This document shows positions 43,759 to 53,089 of a stretch of DNA of 64,000 bases, piece by piece; position 1 is the first letter of the stretch; the number at the start of each line of letters is the position of its first letter. The stretch lies in assembly GCF_030269905.1 (NCBI RefSeq), contig NZ_BSVC01000002.1, positions 583,481 through 647,480 on the forward strand, read 5' to 3'. This stretch comes from Pelosinus sp. IPA-1. Lineage in GTDB: Bacteria > Bacillota > Negativicutes > DSM-13327. The notes beneath the pieces were generated by a model. That model saw nothing but the letters and a program-made list of their open reading frames with translations, ran no database searches and was not told where the DNA came from. Made by a program: the position numbers and the translations under genes.

Positions 43759-44829
43759 ATGAATAAAGTAGTAATAAGAGAACTTGATAAAAAAAATATA
43801 TTAGATTGGGCTCGTTTATGGGGAGAATTCTGGGGACAGGATAGCTGGTGTTTACGCTCACACTCAGTGGAAATGTATAGTTATAAATACCTTAATAGGA
43901 AAGACTGCAAGGCATACGTTATTAATAGTGAATTAAATAACAATATCGGATATTTTGGTGTCCAAGCGAAAAACATTAATTACTGCGGTGCGACATATAA
44001 AATTGTAGAGTTCAGCGATTTTATTATCAATCCTGTATTTAGAGAAAACGGTTATTATTCGGCTAGTATCAACCAATTCATGGATGAAGGTAAAGAAAAT
44101 TACGATGGTTATTTCTTTTCTCCAATAAATAGGCAAGCATATCTTGCTTTGAGATTATTGTTTAATAATTATGAATCCTATGAAATTAATAATTGGTTCG
44201 TCACATCCTGTAAATCTATTAAGGAACTTATCAGTGATGATGATTCTCAAGTTGACATTTTCGAGTGCATAAATATTCCTGTAACACTACACGAAATTTT
44301 AGGGAAATCAAATGAAGGATATTTAAAATATGCAAAAGATCAGAAATATCTGACATGGAGATATCTGGAAATTCCAGACAGGCATCAATTTTGCATGATT
44401 ATGTTACAGAATGTTCCTGCTGGATATTTTGTATATAAGGAAATTGAAAAAGATGATGTACGAGGTTCTGAGATAACGGATATCCATATTGATATAGATA
44501 TTGATGATACGAACTTCAATAGGATTTTATTAAATATCATAAGCTTTCTTGAAAGTAAAAATAGCTCGTTTTTTACTCTTAAGACATTAGTCGGTAATCA
44601 ACTGGATGTCTTTATGCAAAACATTACAGGAGGTGTTATTAAAGATGCTGAAAAAAACTATATCATTGCCTTTGGTAGAATAAGGGGTTGCCTTAGAGAA
44701 TGTAATATACGAAATAATTGGCTTTTTAATGGTGAGGATTGGGATATTCCTAGAAGTGGCAGTTATATTGAAAACATGATAAAGAAACACATAAAAAACA
44801 GTAATACAGTTGGATACGCAATTGGGTAG
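43759..44829 (+). CDS. GNAT-like acyltransferase (uncertain)
   Basis: 356 residues, one base after the ligase stop, with GGGGTGAT as ribosome site. The N-terminal half has a GNAT-like flow: VVIRELDKKNILDWARLWGEFWG, IGYFGVQAKN, VEFSDFIINPVFRENGYYSASINQF. The last strand-turn-helix resembles the acyl-CoA site, but the usual RGxG motif is degenerate (FRENGYYS). The C-terminal half (YLKYAKDQKYLTWRYLEIPDRHQF) resembles the second half of bi-domain GNAT proteins that act on polysaccharide or peptidyl precursors. It may transfer the acyl group from the carrier protein to the final product. Confidence 0.55.
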   Translation: MNKVVIRELDKKNILDWARLWGEFWGQDSWCLRSHSVEMYSYKYLNRKDCKAYVINSELNNNIGYFGVQAKNINYCGATYKIVEFSDFIINPVFRENGYYSASINQFMDEGKENYDGYFFSPINRQAYLALRLLFNNYESYEINNWFVTSCKSIKELISDDDSQVDIFECINIPVTLHEILGKSNEGYLKYAKDQKYLTWRYLEIPDRHQFCMIMLQNVPAGYFVYKEIEKDDVRGSEITDIHIDIDIDDTNFNRILLNIISFLESKNSSFFTLKTLVGNQLDVFMQNITGGVIKDAEKNYIIAFGRIRGCLRECNIRNNWLFNGEDWDIPRSGSYIENMIKKHIKNSNTVGYAIG

Positions 44830-44907
44830 GATAACATAAAAGCATTGCTTAATGAGCTGAGAAGTACAGATAAAATGCGAAATAAAAAAATAGAGGAGAT
44901 GGCATTT

Positions 44908-45150
44908 ATGGAAACTAAAAATATAATAAAGGATTTTATTGTTGAGAAATTTTGGGTAAATGAACCTGAGATAAAGCTACATGATAATACTAGACTTTTG
45001 GATGAAGGAATCATAGATTCTACAGGGATATTGGAATTAGTTATGTTTTTAGAAGATACATTTAAGATATCAATAAATGATAATGAATTGATACCTGCAA
45101 ATTTCAATTCTCTGAATTCATTAGTAAAATTAATTAGAGAGAAATGTTAG
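44908..45150 (+). CDS. Acyl carrier protein
   Basis: 80 residues from ATG 44908 (AGAGGAGATGGCATTT upstream). Helical carrier with the phosphopantetheine serine in GIIDSTGILELVMFLEDTF, where DST-G replaces the common DSL motif. The open frame reaches 44845 without a ribosome site. It likely receives the acyl-adenylate from the ligase two genes upstream and presents it to the dehydrogenase downstream. Confidence 0.85.
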   Translation: METKNIIKDFIVEKFWVNEPEIKLHDNTRLLDEGIIDSTGILELVMFLEDTFKISINDNELIPANFNSLNSLVKLIREKC

Positions 45151-45237
45151 AAAACAACTAAACTTAAAATGCGTAGACTTTTAGAAATATAAAGAGTTAA
45201 AGAAAAGCCCCAGTGTTAGGGAAGGAGTTTTTGTAAA

Positions 45238-46356
45238 ATGATCATTGATAATTCAGAGATAAGTAAAGTAATAACTAACATTAGGAAGGTTAATGTTGAG
45301 AAAGATAGTCCTTTCATTAATTTATGGCCTAAGTTAGGAGAGATGGAGCTTTTTGGTTTACTCCATAAGGCGGTTAAGAACAAATCCTCTGATATATTAG
45401 ATTTACATTGCGCAGTTTTGGAAGAACTTACTGCATTATCAATAAGCGGATTAGTATTAACTTTTCTCACGCAGGGGTGGGTAATTCATTGCTTGGAGAA
45501 ACTTTCAAGCAATGACTATCAATTTAACATTATTGATGGGGTTACTAAGGGTATTCTAAAAGGAGCATTTTGTCTTACTGAGCCGGAATTTGGTTCAGAT
45601 TATTCAAATCTAAAAACTGTTGGCAGAAATGTTGATGGAGTATGGCAAATTAATGGTACCAAAAAATTTATAACGAATGGAGAGTTTGCTGATTTTTTTA
45701 TAGTAGCAGCTAATACCGCTATTGATGAAAAAGTTAACATTACTTTTTTCCTTATACCTAAAGAAACACATGGGGTTATAACAAAAGGCCTGAATATCCA
45801 TGGGAATAACCATGCAGGCATTTCTCAAATAGATTTTAATAACGTAGGGTTGGACAGTAAATACATTCTAGGATCAGTAGGGAATGGTTATCTTATGATG
45901 CCACGGTTGTTAAATCATGAGAGAATGGATATTTCCTTATATTGTCAGATAGCGATGAAGCTAGGAATAAAAAGTACAGTGGAATACTTGTGCGATAGGA
46001 AGCATGATGAGATGTCACTAATGAATTATCAATTAATACAGCACAGTATGGTTAATAAATATCAAGAATATCAATTGATTAAAAATTATATTACCAATAC
46101 TGCTAAGTTATTAGTTGAAGGTAAGTCGTGTATAAAGGAAGTTCTAATATCAAAAATCAATTCAACGGAAACAGGAAGACAAATCTTGCAGGACCTTATG
46201 CAATTAGAAGGGGCAAATGGATATTTGCAGGATGTTATTTTAGGAACTTTATATTCGGATATTGCACCGCTGTCAAGTGGTGGTGGGTCTAATAACGTTT
46301 TACGAAACGCATTATTTAATAATACTAAGATCGGAAAGGGTAGAATAGTTTGGTAG
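45238..46356 (+). CDS. Acyl-CoA/acyl-ACP dehydrogenase-like flavoprotein
   Basis: 372 residues of the acyl-CoA dehydrogenase fold. The FAD and substrate segment is CLTEPEFGSDYSNLKT (about 115), followed by VWQINGTKKFITNGEFADFFIVAA and later GVITKGLNIHGNNHAGIS. The C-terminal helix bundle ends in LQLEGANGYLQD (MQLEGANGY, equivalent to the Q-x-x-GG-x-G-y motif). The catalytic Glu position is uncertain. Beside a ligase and a carrier protein, oxidation of a carrier-bound acyl or amino-acyl group is likely, as in prolyl-carrier dehydrogenases. GGGAAGGAGTTTTTGTAAA precedes the ATG. Confidence 0.85.
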   Translation: MIIDNSEISKVITNIRKVNVEKDSPFINLWPKLGEMELFGLLHKAVKNKSSDILDLHCAVLEELTALSISGLVLTFLTQGWVIHCLEKLSSNDYQFNIIDGVTKGILKGAFCLTEPEFGSDYSNLKTVGRNVDGVWQINGTKKFITNGEFADFFIVAANTAIDEKVNITFFLIPKETHGVITKGLNIHGNNHAGISQIDFNNVGLDSKYILGSVGNGYLMMPRLLNHERMDISLYCQIAMKLGIKSTVEYLCDRKHDEMSLMNYQLIQHSMVNKYQEYQLIKNYITNTAKLLVEGKSCIKEVLISKINSTETGRQILQDLMQLEGANGYLQDVILGTLYSDIAPLSSGGGSNNVLRNALFNNTKIGKGRIVW

Positions 46357-46528
46357 AGATATATTGTTTGAAAGGATTGCTTTTACACGGGATCCCCGAA
46401 AATCGAACTCTTCTTCATGATCATTGTTAATTAATATGCTAAATAATGGGATTAGTATTGTTGCTACCTCATAATATTCGAAAGTAACGGTATTACTGTC
46501 CTAAAATTCTAATAACCCTGCATTATAA

Positions 46529-46570
46529 CTTCTAAGGCGTGGGTCGGGTGTTCGAATCGCTCCAGGCACA
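46529..46570 (+). pseudogene. tRNA-Arg(UCU) 3'-end fragment, putative attachment site
   Basis: Identical to 36243-36284 of the tRNA-Arg gene except for one C-to-T change, covering the anticodon loop to the start of the 3' end (CTTCTAAGGCGTG to CCAGGCACA); the CCA is missing. The matching hairpin terminator also follows. This is the usual sign of an element that integrated into the tRNA gene. The 46357-46952 gap otherwise holds nothing coding. Confidence 0.8.
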
Positions 46571-46588
46571 GTAAATATCAATAAATTC

Positions 46589-46640
46589 AAGCCTTCAAGG
46601 GGAATTCAATTAACCTTGAGGGCTTTTCTTGTTTTTCAAT
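46589..46640 (+). terminator. tRNA-type terminator after the fragment
   Basis: AAGCCTTCAAGG (46589-46600) pairs with CCTTGAGGGCTT (46614-46625), followed by TTCTTGTTTTT. It is a diverged copy of the terminator at 36298. Confidence 0.8.
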
Positions 46641-46851
46641 AAAGAATAGTTTGGTGGTACTTCTTTTGTTTGTGTGTATAGTAGTCAATGCTAATCAATA
46701 GAATTACATCAAATTACAGCGAATAATTACCGCTAACGCGGTTATGGCATTTGTGACACAACAAAAGCATTAGACAAAGTGGAGGGGAGGTAGGCAACCC
46801 TGTATCTTGGCTTTTCTGTAAGTTGCTCCATATTTTATCCATCTTCCATTC

Positions 46852-46904
46852 CCGCCATAATAGATAGATATAAATCTTCCAAAAATCACTATCTATTATG
46901 GTGG
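46852..46904. promoter_or_regulatory. Inverted repeat before the DUF697-like gene
   Basis: CCGCCATAATAGATAG (46852-46867) and CTATCTATTATGGTGG (46889-46904) are complementary over 16 bp with one mismatch, around a 21-base loop. It ends 49 bases before the ATG and may be an operator or a leader hairpin. Confidence 0.5.
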
Positions 46905-46952
46905 ATAGGAAATGCTAAAATAGAGATCCTATCAGAAGGGGGGGATATTAAA

Positions 46953-47885
46953 ATGGCTGGCGAAGAGACTTTCATTATTAAGAAATTATGGGATGAATTA
47001 AGCGGGATAAATATGCATAAAATAAATCGAGCATGTCAGCAGAATCTTCAAATTGGACTAATAGGTTCTTCGGAAATGATTGAGGAAATGATAAAATGGT
47101 TAATTAGTTTCCCTTATACCTCCTTGGAATTACCGATAGATGGTAATTATAAGGTATACAATAAAAAAGAGGTAATGAAGCGACTCCTACTTGTTCCCAC
47201 TTTGGTAGGAGCGGAGATCAATGGAAATTTGATAAAAGCTTCAAATTTTTGTATTGTTGAGCCGTGTCTAGCCGATGCGGTAAAGGAACATCATTTAGAA
47301 GTTTATATTTTCGATATCAACGACGCTGGCTTGGCAGCTCAGATATTAGCTAATCATGAAAGGATAAGATTTACCTTATCACATAATTTTCCTGTTTTTC
47401 GTCCTGAGCATGCTAAAATTGAAATTCAAGAGACGGCTACTCAAAATGCGGCTTGGGTCTTTATCTCTGCATTACCCAGCTTCTTGCCTGCTCCTCATAA
47501 AATGATTGTTGCACCTTTAGAAATATTTGCGGATTTCATTGTTCTTACCGTTAATGAGATCAAGCTAATGTTTGAAATTATAGGTCTGATGGGTGAAAAA
47601 ATACAATTAAAACATGTGTTAGATATTATTTTATTATTTAGTTTAGCAAAGGCTTCAAAAGAAATTGCTACTCTTATTCTAAGATCAATTCCATATCAAT
47701 CAGCCTTAGTGGTAAAAGCGGCATTAGCATATGCCTTTACTTGGGCTATTGGTGAAACAATGGTGTTTTTTGTTGTAACAAGACAAAGAGTTAGTTTAGA
47801 TTTCGTTATAAGGAGAATGAGGCATCATTTTAAACAGGGATTAGTTCGAGCGACTTGCTTGGAAGAAAAGAAAATGACTAATTGA
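46953..47885 (+). CDS. DUF697-like membrane-associated protein of unknown function
   Basis: 310 residues. The C-terminal half (about 170-290) has the DUF697-like pattern: SALPSFLPAPHKMIVAPLEIFADFIVLTVNEIKLMFEIIGLMG, then an alanine-rich hydrophobic stretch with LILRSIPYQSALVVKAALAYAFTWAIGETMVFF. In other proteins this domain follows a GTPase domain. Here the N-terminal 165 residues show only a loose dinucleotide-fold look (NLQIGLIGSSEMIEEMIKWL, then KVYNKKEVMKRLL) and no P-loop lysine. A GGGGGG ribosome site precedes the ATG. Function unknown. Confidence 0.6.
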   Translation: MAGEETFIIKKLWDELSGINMHKINRACQQNLQIGLIGSSEMIEEMIKWLISFPYTSLELPIDGNYKVYNKKEVMKRLLLVPTLVGAEINGNLIKASNFCIVEPCLADAVKEHHLEVYIFDINDAGLAAQILANHERIRFTLSHNFPVFRPEHAKIEIQETATQNAAWVFISALPSFLPAPHKMIVAPLEIFADFIVLTVNEIKLMFEIIGLMGEKIQLKHVLDIILLFSLAKASKEIATLILRSIPYQSALVVKAALAYAFTWAIGETMVFFVVTRQRVSLDFVIRRMRHHFKQGLVRATCLEEKKMTN

Positions 47886-48020
47886 ACACGGGATTTTCCT
47901 TTTTGATAACCAGCCGGTACTGTAATTTAATAATCGATAGTGGAAATAATTCTCAGGGTTTAATTTCCACTACTTTTCAATATTAATTATGGACATATTA
48001 GTATTGGGGAGGTGATAAAT

Positions 48021-48143
48021 ATGAGAAAAGAATGTAAACAAGAAGAACAACGTAAAGAAAACAAAAACCTCGAGTTTGCAAAAGAAATTGCTAACAATGA
48101 AAATAGAAGAAAAGAAGAACAAAAAAGACAAAAAGATTGTTAA
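48021..48143 (+). CDS. Small highly charged protein (40 aa)
   Basis: ATG 48021 follows GGGGAGGTGATAAAT, an almost ideal ribosome site, and encodes 40 residues, two thirds of them Lys, Arg, Glu, Asn or Gln (MRKECKQEEQRKENKNLEF...). A hairpin terminator lies 7 bases after the stop. It is probably a real small gene of unknown role, perhaps a helical or nucleic-acid-associated peptide. Confidence 0.6.
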   Translation: MRKECKQEEQRKENKNLEFAKEIANNENRRKEEQKRQKDC

Positions 48144-48150
48144 AATAACG

Positions 48151-48175
48151 AAGGTGGCGAAAGCCACCTTTTACT
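48151..48175 (+). terminator. Terminator after the 40-aa ORF
   Basis: AAGGTGGC, a GAAA tetraloop, GCCACCTT, then TTACTATTATTT. Confidence 0.8.
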
Positions 48176-48212
48176 ATTATTTAGGATTAAAAGACATTTT
48201 GGGGGCGATAGA

Positions 48213-48359
48213 TTGAACCGAATTGTTTTAGTAGGAAAACTAGACATGGATGCAGAAATGCCAAAATTGATGTTAGGCGATCGTGATCTATGGAGTATGT
48301 TAGATGAGTACTTTTTAGATGGGAGCACAGTTAAAATATCAATTGAAGAAATTGATTAA
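48213..48359 (+). CDS. Small protein (48 aa), unknown
   Basis: TTG 48213 follows GGGGGCG and encodes 48 residues, NRIVLVGKLDMDAEMPKLML then GDRDLWSMLDEYFLDGSTVKISIEEID. The acidic C-terminus and the length recall small phage or spore-associated proteins, but no family is recognised. A terminator follows at once. It precedes the endolysin-like gene. Confidence 0.5.
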   Translation: MNRIVLVGKLDMDAEMPKLMLGDRDLWSMLDEYFLDGSTVKISIEEID

Positions 48360-48362
48360 CGC

Positions 48363-48389
48363 AAAAACCGCCCAGATGGCGGTTTTTTT
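48363..48389 (+). terminator. Terminator after the 48-aa ORF
   Basis: AAAACCGCC, loop CAGAT, GGCGGTTTTTTT. Confidence 0.88.
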
Positions 48390-48517
48390 GTCCTTACTAT
48401 ATTATTTCCTGGTAATAAGTAATCAAGAAGTCGATTCACAATTAAGAAGCTTGAAACATAGCATACATGGAAGGGCGATTGCTTGGACTGAAACCAAGAA
48501 AAAGGAGGGCGTTAAAT

Positions 48518-49456
48518 ATGGGGATTTCCAACGAGTTGCAAATTATTATCTGGGCTGTAGGGGCACTTTTGTCGGTCAATGTATTAGCAATGACACTTTT
48601 CGTGATATTTGCAAAAATGCAGGACAGTAGACTAAAACTTGCTATCCGGGGTATAATTTTACTACTAGATGAATTTGCTGATCAAATGGAAAATGAAGAG
48701 AAACGGTCTCGAGCTATACAACAAATTAATGAAATTTTAGGTTGGCAAAAGATTTTAATTCCAACGGGGCTAATTGGCTGGATTATTGATTCGGAGGTTG
48801 CCGCAATTCGTAAAATGCAGCAATCAACAGAAACTCTCGATTTGCATGAGGATAGGAATGCGATGAGGAAAGTAACTCTGCTAGAACTTAATCAGCTGGC
48901 TTTACAGAGCAAAAGCGAACTATGGTCTGCAGCGCAAAGCGTGGGGCGAGATGTAAAGTTATATCTTCATTGGTCAGCCGGGCGTTATGGACAATTTTTT
49001 GATGAGTATCATATCAATATTGATAAGGATGGTAGTATTTATGTAAGTAGTGGTAATTTACATACAATTAAGTCTCATACATATAAACGTAATACAGGTG
49101 CAATTGGTATATCGCTAGCTTGCTGTTACAATGCCACAACAGAAAGCCTTGGATATCAGCCTCCTACAGAAATGCAGATTGAAGCAATGAGTCAAGTAAT
49201 CGCTGTATTATGCAAAGCATTGGATTTGACAATTGATATTTACCGGGTAATGACACATGCAGAGGCTGCTAATAATATGGATGGCCTTAATCCAGATTAT
49301 GAAGTTAACGGATATCCCGATGGGAAATATGGACCTGGCTTTAGTTGGGAACGCTGGGACTTGTGGTTTATGCCAGGTGTTCCTAAAGGAGAAGGCGGTA
49401 ATGTTTTGCGAGGAAAAGCAATCTGGTATCAACAACAAGGGGTTGGCATATTCTAA
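48518..49456 (+). CDS. Phage-like protein: N-terminal LLH-type holin segment fused to N-acetylmuramoyl-L-alanine amidase
   Basis: 312 residues from ATG 48518 (AAGGAGGGCGTTAAAT upstream). Residues 8-31 are one hydrophobic helix (IIIWAVGALLSVNVLAMTLFVIF), followed by a charged helical stretch with NEEKRSRAIQQINEILGW and IDSEVAAIRKM, the layout of LLH-family phage holins. From about residue 150 a peptidoglycan amidase-like domain follows: LYLHWSAGRYGQFFDEYHINID (first Zn His), TGAIGISLACCYNA and VMTHAEAANNMDG (second His). A single holin-endolysin chain is unusual. With the two small ORFs upstream it probably derives from a prophage lysis module. Confidence 0.7.
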   Translation: MGISNELQIIIWAVGALLSVNVLAMTLFVIFAKMQDSRLKLAIRGIILLLDEFADQMENEEKRSRAIQQINEILGWQKILIPTGLIGWIIDSEVAAIRKMQQSTETLDLHEDRNAMRKVTLLELNQLALQSKSELWSAAQSVGRDVKLYLHWSAGRYGQFFDEYHINIDKDGSIYVSSGNLHTIKSHTYKRNTGAIGISLACCYNATTESLGYQPPTEMQIEAMSQVIAVLCKALDLTIDIYRVMTHAEAANNMDGLNPDYEVNGYPDGKYGPGFSWERWDLWFMPGVPKGEGGNVLRGKAIWYQQQGVGIF

Positions 49457-49591
49457 CTAATACCGAACCAGTATATGTTTCGGAGTGAATTATTTAGTGC
49501 TGCCTATGTATTAAAAGATATAATCCTTACCCAATATATCGATAAGGAAACGAAAACCGATGGAGTCGTACTGTGTTCTTAAATTAAAAAT

Positions 49592-49634
49592 AAAGGCTTC
49601 CCTCCAGTAAAAACTGAGTTGGAAGCTTTTTTGT
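49592..49634 (+). terminator. Terminator downstream of the endolysin-like gene
   Basis: AAAGGCTTCC at 49592 pairs with GGAAGCTTTTTT ending at 49632, with an inner CAGT/ACTG pair. In 49457-49786 nothing else is convincing; a 35-codon open frame at 49475 lacks a ribosome site. Confidence 0.8.
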
Positions 49635-49786
49635 TTAGAGCCTTTCCGGTTAACATTATCATTGAGAGCCAAACTGGCAAAAGATTCATTTCACTAGGTC
49701 AATTTTTTACTGTAGGCAGGATTCTACAAACAAAATAGGAAATAATAAAAAAGTATAGTTTTTTTGAAAGATAAGGAGTGGTAATA

Positions 49787-50719
49787 ATGAAAATTGCTAA
49801 GAGTTTGACAGATTTAATTGGTAACACGCCCTTGCTAGAACTTAGTAATTATAACGGAACTAAGAATTTAAATGCAAAGGTAATTGCTAAACTAGAATAT
49901 TTTAATCCCATGGGCAGTGTAAAAGATAGGGTAGGCTATGCCATGATTGTAGATGGAGAGGAAAAAGGGCTAATTCGTGAAGGGACTGTCATTGTTGAGC
50001 CTACTAGTGGTAATACAGGAATTGGCTTGGCTTTCGCCGCTACAGCAAAAGGTTATAAGCTAATTTTGACTATGCCAGATACGATGAGTATTGAGAGAAG
50101 GAATTTATTGAAGGCGTTAGGGGCTGAAATAGTCTTGACTCCAGGTACTCAGGGCATGAAGGGGGCTATTGCTAAGGCGGAAGAGTTACTAGAGGAATTT
50201 CCTAATTCCTACATGCCTCAACAATTTAAGAATTTAGCGAACCCTGCAATTCATCGTAAGACGACGGCACAAGAAATTTGGCAAGATACAGAAGGACACG
50301 TAGACATTTTTGTTGCTGGTGTAGGCACAGGTGGTACTATAACAGGTGTAGGTCAGGTATTGAAAGAAAAGAATCCAGCGGTTAAAATTGTAGCCGTTGA
50401 ACCAAGTGATTCGCCTGTATTATCTGGAGGAAAGCCAGGTCCACATAAAATACAAGGCATTGGTGCAGGTTTCGTGCCAGACATATTCAATCCCGCAGTG
50501 GTTGATGAAATTATCAAGGTAGAAAATCAAGACGCTTTCAAAACTGCTAGAGACTTAGCTAAAGTGGAAGGGTTGTTGGTAGGAATATCCTCTGGTGCGG
50601 CGCTTTTTGCTGCGACTCAATTAGCCTTGCGCCCTGAGAATAAGGGGAAAAGTATTGTTGTACTCCTACCTGACACCGGAGAAAGATATTTATCTACTCC
50701 TTTATTTCAGGAAGAGTAA
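49787..50719 (+). CDS. cysK: Cysteine synthase
   Basis: O-acetylserine sulfhydrylase, making cysteine from O-acetylserine and sulfide with PLP. 310 residues from ATG 49787 (AAGGAGTGGTAATA upstream; the GTG at 49778 is inside that site). PLP lysine in [14 protein letters not shown], phosphate loop [25 protein letters not shown], and the C-terminal SSGAALFAA. Monocistronic; no S-box or T-box was recognised upstream. Confidence 0.95.
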   Translation: MKIAKSLTDLIGNTPLLELSNYNGTKNLNAKVIAKLEYFNPMGSVKDRVGYAMIVDGEEKGLIREGTVIVEPTSGNTGIGLAFAATAKGYKLILTMPDTMSIERRNLLKALGAEIVLTPGTQGMKGAIAKAEELLEEFPNSYMPQQFKNLANPAIHRKTTAQEIWQDTEGHVDIFVAGVGTGGTITGVGQVLKEKNPAVKIVAVEPSDSPVLSGGKPGPHKIQGIGAGFVPDIFNPAVVDEIIKVENQDAFKTARDLAKVEGLLVGISSGAALFAATQLALRPENKGKSIVVLLPDTGERYLSTPLFQEE

Positions 50720-50760
50720 TTGAATCTGACAAGATACTTCAAAAACATTTTAAATAACAG

Positions 50761-50789
50761 TTGACATTATTAATTAAAACAAGTATACT
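50761..50789 (+). promoter_or_regulatory. Promoter of tRNA-Arg(ACG)
   Basis: TTGACA (50761-50766), 17 bases, TATACT (50784-50789). Confidence 0.85.
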
Positions 50790-50814
50790 TATTCAAGTAA
50801 GGCAAACAAAAATC

Positions 50815-50891
50815 GACTCCGTAGCCCAGCTGGATAGAGCGCTTGACTACGAATCAAGAGGTCGCAGGTTCGAATCCTGCCGGGGTCACCA
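50815..50891 (+). tRNA. tRNA-Arg(ACG)
   Basis: 77-nt cloverleaf with CCA. The acceptor GACTCCG pairs with CGGGGTC. Anticodon stem CTTGA/TCAAG with loop CTACGAA, anticodon ACG (A34 presumably converted to inosine). Confidence 0.96.
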
Positions 50892-50906
50892 TATTAGGTC
50901 ATTAGA

Positions 50907-50938
50907 ACGCTTGAAGAATTCTTCAAGCGTTTTTTTTA
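50907..50938 (+). terminator. Terminator of tRNA-Arg(ACG)
   Basis: A fully palindromic 24 bases (ACGCTTGAAGAA and its complement, 50907-50930) followed by eight T. Confidence 0.9.
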
Positions 50939-51104
50939 TATGTAATGTTAAATGATATAGTGAGTTTAAAAAATATATATATTTTCTAAGTTTATACGCT
51001 TTTTTACGATAGTTACGGGAAGGAAATTGTAAAAATAATTAGAATAATATAGGAGGACAAAAAGAACTCGAAGAAAATAGTTTTATGTAGTAAGGAGGAG
51101 TTTT

Positions 51105-53072
51105 ATGTTAAGACAACGGAGCTTAAAAACACAATTAGTTATATTCTTTATTTTATTTGCAGTTATTCCTGCCGCGGTTGGCGGAGCAATCAGTATCTAT
51201 ATGAATGTTACATCGACTAAAAATTCAGTAATACAAAGTAATAGTAACACCAGTGTCCAGATTGCAAAGCAAATTGAAATTATGCTAGATGATTCAAAAG
51301 GAATGACGGAAGGGTTGGCAGCCAGTCCAGCGGCACGTTCTCTGGATGGTGCGGTTATCCGTGACATGATCGTAAATTTTCAACAAAAAAACCCTCAGTT
51401 TGAGCTTATCTACGTAATGGATAAGAGTGGCATGCAGATTGCGCGGACTGCAGGTACATTAGCAAATCGTGGCGATAGGCCTTATTTTGTTGAAGCCATG
51501 AAGGGCAGTACATTTTTCACAGATGTTTACATATCATCTTTTACCAATGCGCCTAGTGTAACAATTTCTGTACCAATCAAAGATGCTGCAGGGAAAAGTA
51601 TTGGTGTTTTTGCTGCTGACATTGGCTTGCAGGCTTTATGGTCGATTGCTGAGAATGTTAAGGTGGGAAAGAATGGTTATGTTGAAATCGTTGATCATAA
51701 TGGTGTGGTCATAGCGTATCCGGATCATGAGAAAGTCTTAAAGAAAGAAAGTTTTGCTGAATTAGAATATGTAAAAAAAGTAATAGGTGGGCAAACTGGC
51801 TCTATTGATGCTGTGTCAAGTCGTGGTGACACAACAATTAGTACCTTTTCCCCGGTGAATAAATATAAGTGGGGAGTTATTGTAAATGAACCACTTAAAG
51901 ATGTTCATAACGTAGCTGTATCTGCATCATATATCCTTATGGCAATTTTACTTATATCTATATTGCTTGCAGCAGTAACGGCGTTTTACATAGCTCGTAG
52001 CATTGTTTCTCCACTACAAAAGGTAGTTGATTCGGTTCAATTAGTAGCTAAGGGAGACTTATCCCAGGCACTTGTTGCCGAAGGGGCTCTAGAAGTAAAC
52101 CAATTGGTTCGGGGCGTAAATCATATGACGTCTGCCTTGCGGGAGATGATCAGTCATGCTTCATCAGTTTCTGAGTCAGTAGCGGCTTCGGCTGAGGAAT
52201 TGACAGCATCAGCCACCGAAGTAGGACGTGCTTCCGAAGAAGTAGCAACTACCATTCAGGATGTAGCGCAAAGTGCTACAAACCAAGTAACGTTATCGGA
52301 TGAGTCAGCCGCCATCATGATGGAAATGCAAAATGGTATTGCTGATGCTGTAGAAGCTGCCTGTGACGTTTCAGGGGCCTCTGAACGCAGTGAACAATCT
52401 GCTGAACATGGCTTAAAACAAGTTAGTCATGCTGTTATGCTAATGAGCAGCATTCAGGAGGATGTAGGTAACGCGGCTCAAAAAATAAATGCGCTTGGCG
52501 AAAAATCGCGACAAATTGGCCAAATTGTTGAGGTTATTACCAATATTGCAGGCCAAACCAATCTATTGGCGTTAAATGCTGCGATTGAGGCAGCAAGAGC
52601 TGGTGAACAGGGGCGTGGTTTTGCAGTTGTAGCAGATGAGGTGCGTAAACTAGCAGAACAATCTCAAGAAGCAGCTAAGGAAATCGCTGAAATTATTGGC
52701 GCTATTCAAAGTGAAACAATTCAAGCGGTAGAAGCGATGGATAAGGGAAGCCACGAGGTAGTAGAAGGTGTTAAGGTAGTTTCAGCATCTAAGGTTGCCT
52801 TTGAAGAAATTTATGTAGATGTTAAAGAAATGCGAAAACGAGTAGAAAAAATTCTTGTATTAATGGATAATCAACTAAGTGGAAGTGGACAGGTTGGTCA
52901 GTCGATTAATGGTATTGCGGATGCATCTAGAACGAATGCAGCTAGTTCTCAAGAAGTAGCGGCAGCCAGTGAAGAGCAAAACGCTTCAGTGCATGAAATT
53001 GTAACAGCTGTTTCTGGTTTAGCAACTATGGCCAGCGAGTTACAAGAAGTTGTGCATAAATTTAAAGTTTAA
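51105..53072 (+). CDS. Methyl-accepting chemotaxis protein with extracellular dCache-type sensor
   Basis: 655 residues. TM1 at about 10-30 ([22 protein letters not shown]). An extracellular sensor at about 35-275 resembles dCache_1, with [21 protein letters not shown] and [22 protein letters not shown], which often binds amino acids or organic acids. TM2 at about 280-305, then HAMP and a cytoplasmic signalling domain with hairpin tip [35 protein letters not shown] precedes the ATG. Its C-terminus matches the partial receptor at the left edge of the window. Confidence 0.94.
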   Translation: MLRQRSLKTQLVIFFILFAVIPAAVGGAISIYMNVTSTKNSVIQSNSNTSVQIAKQIEIMLDDSKGMTEGLAASPAARSLDGAVIRDMIVNFQQKNPQFELIYVMDKSGMQIARTAGTLANRGDRPYFVEAMKGSTFFTDVYISSFTNAPSVTISVPIKDAAGKSIGVFAADIGLQALWSIAENVKVGKNGYVEIVDHNGVVIAYPDHEKVLKKESFAELEYVKKVIGGQTGSIDAVSSRGDTTISTFSPVNKYKWGVIVNEPLKDVHNVAVSASYILMAILLISILLAAVTAFYIARSIVSPLQKVVDSVQLVAKGDLSQALVAEGALEVNQLVRGVNHMTSALREMISHASSVSESVAASAEELTASATEVGRASEEVATTIQDVAQSATNQVTLSDESAAIMMEMQNGIADAVEAACDVSGASERSEQSAEHGLKQVSHAVMLMSSIQEDVGNAAQKINALGEKSRQIGQIVEVITNIAGQTNLLALNAAIEAARAGEQGRGFAVVADEVRKLAEQSQEAAKEIAEIIGAIQSETIQAVEAMDKGSHEVVEGVKVVSASKVAFEEIYVDVKEMRKRVEKILVLMDNQLSGSGQVGQSINGIADASRTNAASSQEVAAASEEQNASVHEIVTAVSGLATMASELQEVVHKFKV

Positions 53073-53089
53073 AATCTTGTAACGCTTTG

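Noticed and set aside
48319..48630. 103-codon frame overlapping the start of the holin-endolysin gene
   Set aside because: It runs across a terminator hairpin and out of frame through the well-supported gene at 48518.
49475..49582. 35-codon open frame after the endolysin-like gene
   Set aside because: No ribosome site and no family; it may be a remnant but cannot be supported.
49640..49786. T-box or S-box riboswitch before cysK
   Set aside because: No conserved T-box sequence or antiterminator pair could be found.
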